The notes below the pieces were generated by a model. That model saw only the letters and a program-made list of their open reading frames with translations, was not told the origin of the DNA and did not search any database. This document shows positions 48,701 through 56,631 of a DNA stretch of 64,000 bases, one piece after another; position 1 is the stretch's first letter, and each line of letters begins with the position of its first letter. Location of the stretch: positions 11,160,001 through 11,224,000 of the forward strand of contig JAPFFF010000001.1 of NCBI GenBank assembly GCA_039105265.1. Reading direction: 5' to 3'. The DNA comes from Tritrichomonas musculus. Lineage: Eukaryota; Parabasalia; Tritrichomonadida; Tritrichomonadidae. Position numbers and translations under genes: made by a program.

Positions 48701-50764
48701 CGATAATGAAAACATTCCAAGTATCCTAAAGAACGAGTGCCTGCTGCTTTGGTCACACGAGTTGGCCAATGATCGGCAGAAGTTAAGAATGTCTTCATGA
48801 AGTTCCAAACCGTTTTTAATGAGAAGTTCAAAAATGTCAATCCTCATTGAAATGTTTATTCGATTCATTTTTGAGTCAAAAATGCGAATAATCAATGAAA
48901 CGCTTTCTGTATCACAAGTCCGGATGAAATGTGATGTGACAGCTTCAAGAAGTTGTACTCCTTGAAGATCGCCTATTTGAGAGGCCAAAGTTGAGAGGGT
49001 CTGTTCGTGTCGACTTTTTTCCTCTAAAGATGAAATTACATGAAAAACTTGTCGCTCTTGGCGGCTCTTTGCAAAGGTATCGGAAAAGTGGTTGATAATC
49101 ATTGTGTGGAGCTTGTCACCAAGGCAGTAATGAAGTGACATATCGGCTAATATATTGCACATGATATCATCTTTCTGTGGAATGTTCTTGGGAATAAATG
49201 GAAGCATGGTCATGATTGTAAGAGCTATGCTTTCAAAGCTGTTGTCAGCAGCAGTCGAAATAAAATCAGATGGAGATTTTAATTTCATTGAAAAAACTCG
49301 AATGTTTTGATTGATACTAAATCCACCAAATAACAAATGTATTTTGTTTTTATTTTGGCCACAAAGCTTCCCCGTTAATCCCGTTAATTTCTCGTGTGAG
49401 ATCCGTAAAATATCTGTAACGTACGAAAGAGGAAGTTCCTGTTTTAATTGACGAACTCGTAAAATCGACGTTGCCATTTGAATAGAGATCGAATCTGTAT
49501 TCGGTAGATCAATATCGTTTGAAAGAAGTGTATATACAAGACGATGAAGACGACTTTTGTCAGGATGTAAATATGATATACATTCTGGATAACGTAGGAG
49601 TTCGCGCGCTGAGTTAACATCTCCTTTCAATGACGAACGAATAAGAGAATAAAGAAGAGGAGATACTTCAATGAAATGCGATATTACATAAATACCAATT
49701 TGTATCATCTCTTGAATATGTCGATTCAAAACTTCTTTATTACCTCGTTGAATAGCAGCCAAAGTGCAACATAGCGGAAGTGGGGCTGGTATTGGGCCTT
49801 TAAATGGTTTTCGTACGGTTAAATGGCAAAATGAAAGAATCGTCCCAAATAATGAAAAGTCTGAAAGCTTAGAATCTAGAGAAAGCGGGATTTCGATCGG
49901 GTCTCCTGAAACGTGAATAAAAACCGGAAGAAGAGAATCTACATCGATCTCTTTTGTTGTAGATGAAATTTCTGTAATAAGTTTTGAATAAAGGTTTGAT
50001 ATAGTAAAATGCGTAGGTAAATGGCACTTAAAAATTGATTCGTATAAATATCGTAGTAGTAAATAATTGAATGGATTGTCAATTGAAGGAAGTTTATGAA
50101 TTGCAACGAGTAGTGAATCAATATTGTCAAAATTAATAATATGTTCAGATATTTCTTCAGCAATTTCGGGACACCAGGCGTCATGCGAATTAATTAAATC
50201 AAGAGATTGGCATTGGGGAGGGTTTAACTCAATAGATGCAAAATATAATGAATAATGAATGATAAAATCTAAGGAAATTGGTTGAGAATTAAATGATGAA
50301 TGAGCAACTTCAATAAACTTCAAATCATTTTTGTGCATTTGTAAAAGGTTTTGTTGTTTAATAGGAAAACTTGATTGCATTTTAACAAGTTTATCCTTAT
50401 CTAAAAGAAGTTGTTGATCAGGATCTTTCTCTGCCAATTTTTGTAATGCTGAAATCGTTTTAGTACAGTCAACTCCAAATTTTAATTTTCTTATCGATAG
50501 TTGTAAAGCATCTCGTGATAATGTCATTAAAAAAGGAATTAATTCAAATGGAATTGTTTCTTCAAGAAAATACTCATGTAATGATGATAATCGCATACAG
50601 AAATATTCTGCTGCAGCATCAATTGATGAGTCTTCGATTTGAGGTATATCTAAAGATGATAATTCAATTAAATTTTTGTTTCTTTCATGGCTTTTAGTTA
50701 TAAGTCTCCTTTGCTGAAGCTTGGTATTTTCGGAATCTTTATACGAGTGTTTTGGTTCATACAT
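45776..50764 (-). CDS. UBR4/BIG-like UBR-box protein, without the C-terminal E3 module
   Basis: 1662 residues from ATG at 50764. Residues 1-760 are helical, repeat-like (armadillo type) and not recognisable by motif. A Gln/Ser-rich linker precedes a UBR-box zinc finger at about 850-905 (CCNTCGLSGICQSCALTCH, later CSCFNNGRGCAC), the N-degron-binding fold, most like the UBR4 version. Residues 1025-1220 follow the UBR4/BIG beta-propeller region (ISLSPLDPNIIAVATL, IPLAPLHIAVVCNNFVKVYD). The C-terminus ends in a helical region (LGNAARSAICRISKDRNRF). UBR4 relatives reach about 5000 residues and carry a hemi-RING/UZI E3 module at their end; here the frame stops shortly after the middle part. Upstream, GGCCCTTTAGAAA precedes the ATG by about 20 bases. 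The first ~1.6 kb is AT-rich in its codons, the rest GC-richer. Confidence 0.7.
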   Translation of the reverse strand: MYEPKHSYKDSENTKLQQRRLITKSHERNKNLIELSSLDIPQIEDSSIDAAAEYFCMRLSSLHEYFLEETIPFELIPFLMTLSRDALQLSIRKLKFGVDCTKTISALQKLAEKDPDQQLLLDKDKLVKMQSSFPIKQQNLLQMHKNDLKFIEVAHSSFNSQPISLDFIIHYSLYFASIELNPPQCQSLDLINSHDAWCPEIAEEISEHIINFDNIDSLLVAIHKLPSIDNPFNYLLLRYLYESIFKCHLPTHFTISNLYSKLITEISSTTKEIDVDSLLPVFIHVSGDPIEIPLSLDSKLSDFSLFGTILSFCHLTVRKPFKGPIPAPLPLCCTLAAIQRGNKEVLNRHIQEMIQIGIYVISHFIEVSPLLYSLIRSSLKGDVNSARELLRYPECISYLHPDKSRLHRLVYTLLSNDIDLPNTDSISIQMATSILRVRQLKQELPLSYVTDILRISHEKLTGLTGKLCGQNKNKIHLLFGGFSINQNIRVFSMKLKSPSDFISTAADNSFESIALTIMTMLPFIPKNIPQKDDIMCNILADMSLHYCLGDKLHTMIINHFSDTFAKSRQERQVFHVISSLEEKSRHEQTLSTLASQIGDLQGVQLLEAVTSHFIRTCDTESVSLIIRIFDSKMNRINISMRIDIFELLIKNGLELHEDILNFCRSLANSCDQSSRHSFFRILGMFSLSRSANVLAVLESIPTTIDDVVDIIESLPHFAGELPNTFIAILKKVTDKLPFFKFFHQRNKLLNQPFQTAWKEDQKRDQKETLQQSIDPWEQPTTVPVCSAILPQQDESSEQQASSSSSPQSNQRRYQMRRMNATIINSTFSMTRTTSPAASPSSSPVKSKNASLPLFCCNTCGLSGICQSCALTCHALHDVAFVGYVEITDASSSCSCFNNGRGCACMSKHLESGDLLQVPQQLPESVSYVPYVPGTPAEARVSSQTLVRLALSLSKSQPSSNEDCIAQPQQPSLSVPVNELNLETMKKCSVIKSHFSFMPVDKIVSSSSPLADTKNIASAVVKANENQQQLAKRLSVSPLKISAVSGEFLIVAEGTKLKSFKIATIKSNSISSNGSMTLSEASSIAIPAPALSISLSPLDPNIIAVATLRRALIYTLNPGDGTFSLMNEIELMLDSLGPNIFLNSIHWIPLAPLHIAVVCNNFVKVYDVPTDCIAPISCIVPNNSNDSFTSAVFVEHENECIGFLALSSGQIAIQNMFEDSGNGTQKPKLFVKMPGIPLQPIISYCPESDLLFITGPGAVMKTVRLEDLLLQKSKSAISINYNQLPGELFFLETLPTNSAYHIFVHPNSGSLVSIEFTDGGIEIAPLNSQYARTPINALLENRMQILSTFSIGNFFYAIESGGTVSSLKYGEVESDREIDIQYRVPATFWTRSTVMSTSVQMKAPGYQENCRLFNGDRLNFTSPNTPKVVEVSSTNMTQLIVGFCITVKSTPPPKGSYVICHGRSTPLFERVSIPLRMSEVKSRATHTIEFYCPSSQSLTVDRIDVHFIDMSTFLKIPANSHMDFDWRTASSSLFDFVDDNRRSGNVLHTICSHCILSIVADQADIDTENVRELVRVMYREPELGNAARSAICRISKDRNRFAMLWAKQLNEMINNNDIHESQWEVVWRDYQLMPNDCKQVVQKAIWEKTPNMNGIDPFVSAFL

Positions 50765-52410
50765 GGTAAAATTTCTAAAGGGCCAATTATATTCTGTTTT
50801 TCAATTAATTCAATTTTTTGTAAGTTAAGTTTTTTACTGAAATGATATAATGATAATTATCTATTTTTTCAATTATTTCTGTATTTATTATATAAAATAA
50901 TTATAGTGAAAAAAGTATATTTTAAATAAAATATGGTTTAAAAATTTAAAATTTTGAAATTTACTGGGGAAAATGGAAATGTATCTTCAAATTTTTTTTT
51001 TAACAAAAAATAATAAGTTCAAATTTTTCAATACTTACAGTAAATTTTTTTTGTTAAATTTGAATTAGGAAGATTTTATTTGAGTCAAAAACTCGTTTTC
51101 CTCAAAAAGTTTATATAATAAATTTGAGTCCTATTTGAGTCCTTTAATATTCAAACCACATCTCAAAAAAAAGTTATATTACATTTTCATTCTTTAAATA
51201 GTAAATGAATCCAAATACTGAAAATAATTTTAAAATTATGAAAATAAAAACAGTTTATGAAAAAAAAAATAATCTAGATCATAGCTATATTTATATAGTT
51301 TATAAAATATCTAACAGTAATCAGTTACATTATAGTGTTTTATGATGTAAATATTAGTATTTTTCCTCAAACCAATATCTATTCAAATTTTTATATAATT
51401 TTCTCATAAAAGCATATTATCTAATAATTTAAATCATTTTTTCTGATGTAAATAATGGACTAGTATTTGAGTTTCCAAAAAAAAGGTTAGTATTTAGAAA
51501 ATCGAGCATTAATGTAAGGAATTCCAAATATTGGTAAAAATGATATTTATTGTAATGCCTGTAAAATGTAATTGAATTTGTCATAAAAAAGTGTATTGTA
51601 TAAAGAAGCCAAGTATTACGCGTCACGTAATACGTGAATTGATGATTCAAAAAATTATTTTTTTTCTTGCAAAACTAACTTATTTACTGAATTATGTTTT
51701 GATTAATCTCAAATGTGAAGACTAATGTCATGATTTAGATTGAATCAATTATATATATAATTTGGTTATAAAAAATAACATGATGCATTCAATTTTTTTT
51801 GGTAAGTTCGTTTATTCCTATCAAATTTTGAAAAAAATAATGGTCTAATCTAATAATTGATTATATTGAAATCAATTAAAGAAAAAACAATATAAAATAA
51901 ATATTAGTTTATTATAATAAATTTAATAAACTATATTTCAATATTTTTATTAAAAATTAATTTTTTGACATTTTTTTATATCATTTTTATTCTTTAAAAC
52001 GATGTTATACATTGTTTTTGATAGAATAAACAAATATCCCTAATATAATAATATTTACCAAAGTTTCAATGTACTAATGCATTTCTATTTTAAATCGTAA
52101 ATAATATAATAAAATAATGAATTTTTGCATGATATATTTTGAGAAAATACGTATTAATATGATTAATATAGATATTTTATACTATATGACAAAAATGAAT
52201 TAAAATCATGAATATTATATTGTAGTTTCATTTAGAATAAAGAAAAATTTGAGTTATATTATATAGTTGCCATTTGTAGAATGAAAAATGTTAGTTTTTT
52301 TTCCAAAAATTAGCTTTACATGAAATAATTGTTCTTTTTATATAAGTGAAGTGGTATAAAATATTTCACCTTTAATTATTTTTATTCAAATTTTGAAAAA
52401 AAACAAAAAA
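50765..52410. other. divergent intergenic region, no gene seen
   Basis: 1.65 kb of very AT-rich sequence between divergent starts. Only short, Phe/Ile/Tyr-rich spurious frames occur. A near-palindrome, ATTACGCGTCACGTAAT, lies at about 51613-51629. ACCTTTAATT lies about 45 bases before the downstream ATG. Confidence 0.5.
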
Positions 52411-54594
52411 ATGTCTGGTCAGACTATTGTACTTTCTTCAAGAAATCTCAGCCGATTTCCAGATTTTTCAGAAGAATATGTCATTGAAAAGCTTGACCTT
52501 TCTAACAACAAAATCGCAGATTTTACTGGAATCAAAAATTATCAACTCAAGCAGCTCATTTTAGACAATAATCCCAGGTTTTCTTCATTTTGTGGTATAA
52601 CGAATTTTACTTCGCCTCACATGAATAGTGGCAATCAAATTGTTAACAGTAATTCTTTATCACACTTCTCATGTCAAAAAACTCCACTCGGTAATTCGCC
52701 AAATATTATGCTTATGGCTACAATTATATTTGGCGATACTCTTAAATATGTAAATGGTGTTACTGTTTCTAATTCTATTTATAAATTAGCATCATCTATT
52801 CGTAATGATACAATAAACTTGATTACGAACGGATGGATTATAACTTCAACAAAACCACTTCGAATTTTGAATGTCAAGAATCGTAAGAGGAAAATAATAT
52901 ATCCACAAATTAGTCAATCTCAAAAAGAAAATCAAAGAAAAAGGTCTTCTAAAGAATACATTCCTGAATCGGCTACTGTCTATTCGGAAGCTGAAAGTTT
53001 GAGCTCTCCTCAGGAAGTGAGTATAAATCAAAAAAGCAAAACAAATCAAAAAAATAACTCTACTAAATCTCCCAACAAATCACAAAAAAAATCGCAGGGC
53101 ACATCATATATGCAAGATATAGAGATTATGCAAGAATATCAATATGAAGAAGAAGAAGAAGAACAAATAGCTGAAGAAGAAGAAGAATTAACTGAGGAAG
53201 AGAAAAGAGAAAGAGAAAGAATTGAGAAAAAAAGAATTGAAAAAGAGAGAATTGAAAGAGAAGAAGCAGAAGAAGAAGAAAAGCGCCTAAGAGATCGTTT
53301 TAATGCTATACATGATCATTTTCTTAGTGGTGTCGGTCCTATATTCAATAATAACAACGAATATATAGTTTACAATGTTACTCCAAATAGTCCATCACAG
53401 TCGCGATTAGGTAGAACTCGCTCCCAGGCTGCCAATTACAGTCCAAATCAGTCTGGTTATAATAGATCTCGCTCACAGGCTGCTAATTGTAGTCCTACCA
53501 AAGGTCAAGAAACTACAGATTCACCAAGAGATGAACCTGCAAAACCAAAGAAATTCACTTCAAATAAAACTATGAAAGAATTAATTCGTGAAAGGCAGAA
53601 GAGGGATGTTTCAGTCTTGAAGGAAAGTCCATTCAAAAGAAACGATTATTTCACGATGAAAAGAGATCAAATGCGGAAACAAAAAGAAGCCGAAGGGTTT
53701 CATGAAAATTACGAAGCTCAAGTGCAGATTGCAGAAGAGGAAGAAGAAGTAGGTGAAATTCAAAATTATGAAAAAGTGGAAAGAAATGAAATTCAAAATC
53801 AAAATGAAGTAATTTTAAATGATACTGGAATTGCAACTCTTGAAGCAAATGAAAATCCTGAAGGAATTGCCACTCTCGAAGCAAATGAAAATCCTGAAGG
53901 AATTGCAACCCTTGAAGCAAACGAAAATCCTGAAAGAATTGCCACTCTCGAAGCAAATGAAAATCCTGAAGGAATTGCAACCCTTGAAGCAAACGAAAAT
54001 CCTGAAGGAATTGCCACTCTCGAAGCAAATGAAAATCCTGAAGGAATTGCCACTCTCGAAGCAAATGAAAATCCTGAAGGAATTGCCACTCTTGAGGCAT
54101 ACGATAATCCTGAAGGAATTGCCACTCTTGAGGCATACGATAATCCTGAGGGAATTGCCACTCTTGAAGCAAATGAAAACCTTGAAGAAAATGAAAACCT
54201 TGAAGAAAATGAAAACCTTGAAGAAAATGAAAACCTTGAAGAAAATGAAAACCTTGGCGATATTGAAAATTATCAAGAAAATATTAATCTTGATGGAGTT
54301 GATCTTCATCTAGAAGATACCAATAATGATGAGAATGTAAATTATGCGCTAAATAATCAAGATAATGGAAACACAACACAAAATGAAAATTATGAAAATA
54401 AAAATCTTGCAGAAGATGAAAATATTAATGGAACAAATAATCTGAACGAAATTGACTCAGTTGATGCTATATTAAATGAAATAAGTTCTGGTGGTGATCT
54501 TAATGGAGATGACGAATCATTTTTCAATCGACTAATGGAAGAGCAAAATGATGGTAATGAAAATGCGAGCGGCTCTGATAATTCAAATATATAA
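52411..54594 (+). CDS. LRR-domain protein with 12-residue tandem repeats
   Basis: 727 residues from ATG at 52411 (MSGQTIVLSSRNL); 18 bases upstream are open through a TTG only. Residues 1-55 are leucine-rich repeats of the SDS22 kind (EKLDLSNNKIADFTGIKNY, LKQLILDNNP). Residues 95-145 (IIFGDTLKYVNGVTVSN) resemble the cap that closes such LRRs. A basic disordered region with an acidic EEE/ERE helix (240-300) follows, then SPNQSGYNRSRSQAAN-type repeats, a coiled-coil stretch, ten copies of GIATLEANENPE (about 471-590), six-residue ENLEEN repeats, and an acidic tail. A short LRR that binds a partner plus a long flexible tail suggests a cytoskeletal adaptor. Family not assigned further. Confidence 0.7.
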   Translation: MSGQTIVLSSRNLSRFPDFSEEYVIEKLDLSNNKIADFTGIKNYQLKQLILDNNPRFSSFCGITNFTSPHMNSGNQIVNSNSLSHFSCQKTPLGNSPNIMLMATIIFGDTLKYVNGVTVSNSIYKLASSIRNDTINLITNGWIITSTKPLRILNVKNRKRKIIYPQISQSQKENQRKRSSKEYIPESATVYSEAESLSSPQEVSINQKSKTNQKNNSTKSPNKSQKKSQGTSYMQDIEIMQEYQYEEEEEEQIAEEEEELTEEEKRERERIEKKRIEKERIEREEAEEEEKRLRDRFNAIHDHFLSGVGPIFNNNNEYIVYNVTPNSPSQSRLGRTRSQAANYSPNQSGYNRSRSQAANCSPTKGQETTDSPRDEPAKPKKFTSNKTMKELIRERQKRDVSVLKESPFKRNDYFTMKRDQMRKQKEAEGFHENYEAQVQIAEEEEEVGEIQNYEKVERNEIQNQNEVILNDTGIATLEANENPEGIATLEANENPEGIATLEANENPERIATLEANENPEGIATLEANENPEGIATLEANENPEGIATLEANENPEGIATLEAYDNPEGIATLEAYDNPEGIATLEANENLEENENLEENENLEENENLEENENLGDIENYQENINLDGVDLHLEDTNNDENVNYALNNQDNGNTTQNENYENKNLAEDENINGTNNLNEIDSVDAILNEISSGGDLNGDDESFFNRLMEEQNDGNENASGSDNSNI
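53824..54250 (+). repeat. 36-bp and 18-bp coding tandem repeats
   Basis: Ten 36-base units (GGAATTGCCACTCTCGAAGC plus AAATGAAAATCCTGAA) are followed by about five 18-base units (AAAACCTTGAAGAAAATG). Alternating CTCGAAGCAAAT and CTTGAAGCAAAC variants show that pairs of units were duplicated together. Confidence 0.85.
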
Positions 54595-55791
54595 TTAAGG
54601 AAATAAATGTTTAACTTTTTTTTAATTTTAATTTTTTTGGTTTTTAAAAAATCCTCAAATTTGAGAAAATTAATTTTATGTCTTTGAATTTTTTTATATT
54701 TTTGAATGATTATTTGTCGATAATGAATTTTCATAAAGTCATCTTTCAATTGCGTAAAATTAAAAAAATAAATAAATATTGATACATATATTGGTTCTTT
54801 TATAAATAATATTGCCATCGTTTTTTCAATTGTTCCAAAAAAACTAGGGATGCTTTTTGATAGTCCTGTTCCATTTATAGCTGGTTCATCATTTTATAAT
54901 CTCAATGCTGATGTAATATTCGATCTAGATCATGATATCTTCATTAGTAAAAATGAATATCCGTGCTTTCCATCACAAGACGAGCTTATTAAAAATTTGA
55001 AAGCATTAATAGGTTTTTAAGATCAGAACTTTTTTCAATAGCAATAAAATCAATCCAAAATTTATTAAATTCGAAGAAAAACTTGATGATACAACAGACA
55101 CTATATGTAATATTTAAGATCTAAATACTATTTTGAGCAAAGATTAGCCAGGCATGATAAAACTTTTATTCGATGGGCACATTTTCCCAAGACTTGTGAA
55201 TTTTTTGAAAGATCTAAAAAATGCAGAATTTTTAGATTCAAAAAAAGAGAAGATAACAATTGGAAAATCAAATTATTATTTTTATCATGAATTTTTCTCA
55301 GCACAATGTGGTTCCTCATTTTTCGATAAACATAATGTTAATGGCATTGGTTTGTTGAATTCAATGATATAAGAACAGTGAAATTATCACGCAAGTAAAT
55401 GATTTTTTGTTAAAATGTTTAATTTAGTTTGTTTTAATAAAGAATTTTCTTTTTTGTGGCTGTTTTTTAAAATATTTTATTTTTACATTGAATTATTATT
55501 TTAAATTTTTTTAAAGTAGCAGATTCGACCACCCCTTAAGGCATTTATTGGATATATATTTAATGTGAAGTGGTGTTTTAAGGTGATAATAAACTTTTGG
55601 CCAGAAATTTATATTCATTTGGTAGTTACCAAAATATTATATCTATCTAGTAGTATATATGTTAAAATAAGTAAATAAAAAAAGATAAGTTTACATTCAT
55701 AAATGGGATTTTTAATACTAAATTAATGCTAATGCTTTAACTTTTTTTTTCAATTCATTTTGTATACGTTAACAATGAAGACAAATTTGAA
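54595..55791. other. intergenic region containing a DENN-like relic
   Basis: 1.2 kb between plus-strand genes. Apart from the relic at 54810-55372 it is AT-rich. TATACGTTAACAATG at about 55764-55778 is a good promoter-box candidate for the next gene. Confidence 0.5.
54810..55372 (+). pseudogene. decayed DENN-domain gene fragment
   Basis: Two coding-like blocks lie in the same direction. The first (54810-55020) reads IVPKKLGMLFDSPVPFIAGS, then NADVIFDLDHDIF, and ends in TAA. The SPVPFIxG followed by a VxxDLD strand is typical of the central DENN domain of Rab exchange factors. The second block (55154-55372) reads LLFDGHIFPRLVNFLKDL, then HEFFSAQCGSSFFDKHN, like the end of a DENN module. Stops and a frame change separate them, and no start codon or upstream part of a DENN protein is present. 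Host-gene relic. Confidence 0.45.
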
Positions 55792-56286
55792 ATGTTTATT
55801 TTTTTGCACGTTTTAAAACATTCAATGGCATCAGCTCTTCCTACTTTAGCAATGAAGCGTCATCCATCGCATGATATTCATCACCAAATGCCATCAATAA
55901 TTACGCCAGGGAAGTCGAGTAATATGAACGCCTCAAAAGCGAGTAATATACAAGTTCGTGGTAGAATGCCATCAAATCATCAGCGACTAGCAAATAATTT
56001 TGTTTTACCTCCACTTGAGAGCGAATCAAGTCAAAAGCAACTTAGTCAAGAAAATATTAATATTTCAAATAGTATTCAATCAGGTTTAAATGTGCAAAAA
56101 TCTATGAGCAATAAAATCGAGAAAAGTATTTCTAAAGATGACGGATATATTGATAGCAGATATTCAGATAATGGTGATGAAATTAGTGATGATTCTAATA
56201 AAGTTGATGATGATGATGATGATGAAGGAGGTGAAGTTTTTGATGCTGATCCTGCTGAATTTGGTATCACTATCACGAAACTTTAA
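55792..56286 (+). CDS. small acidic, Ser/Asn-rich protein of unknown function
   Basis: 164 residues from ATG at 55792; a later in-frame ATG at 55825 (MASALPTLAMKRHPS) is an equally good start and removes an Ile/Phe-rich leader. The N-terminal half is basic and Pro/His/Asn-rich (HDIHHQMPSIITPGK, RMPSNHQRLANNFVLPPLES). The C-terminal half is Ser/Asp-rich with a DDDDDDE run, ending FDADPAEFGITITKL. The last residues look conserved and may be a short binding motif. An ACGTTAAC box lies about 20 bases upstream, and the stop TAAAC fits the trichomonad UAAA poly(A) signal. No known domain; intrinsic disorder is likely. Confidence 0.6.
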   Translation: MFIFLHVLKHSMASALPTLAMKRHPSHDIHHQMPSIITPGKSSNMNASKASNIQVRGRMPSNHQRLANNFVLPPLESESSQKQLSQENINISNSIQSGLNVQKSMSNKIEKSISKDDGYIDSRYSDNGDEISDDSNKVDDDDDDEGGEVFDADPAEFGITITKL

Positions 56287-56631
56287 ACTCTGTTGTTTTT
56301 AATAATAATAAAAAATATTTCTACTTCACTTTTGTTCCCTTTTTTGTTTTTCTCAAAAAGGTGCTTTCACTAATCTTTACAGTAAGTTGATTGATCTTAT
56401 AGCATATTGAATTGTCATATAGCATATATTTACAATATGACCAAATTAATTTTGAAAAAGTGGTAATCATTTTATATAAAAGAAAGAAGTATATTAATGT
56501 AGTTTTTAAATCTTAAGATAAATCAAGCAATGCTTCTAAAAATAAAAATACTTTTCTCTAAAAAAGTTATAGATCAATCAAGATTCATATTTTTTTTAAC
56601 AATATACTTGTGAAATAAGATATAATAACAC
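56287..56631. other. convergent spacer, nothing recognised
   Basis: 345 AT-rich bases between the convergent acidic-protein and cyclin-like genes. A CTCAAAAAGGTG word recalls the spacer elements elsewhere, but no inverted repeat is visible. Confidence 0.45.

Noticed and set aside
53651-54313. Several overlapping frames on both strands across the 36-base array
   Set aside because: A repeat whose length is a multiple of three stays open in several frames; only the frame continuous with the LRR protein is credible.
55515-55545. GATTCGACCACC, resembling the 3' part of a tRNA
   Set aside because: No acceptor partner or anticodon arm upstream; no cloverleaf can be drawn.
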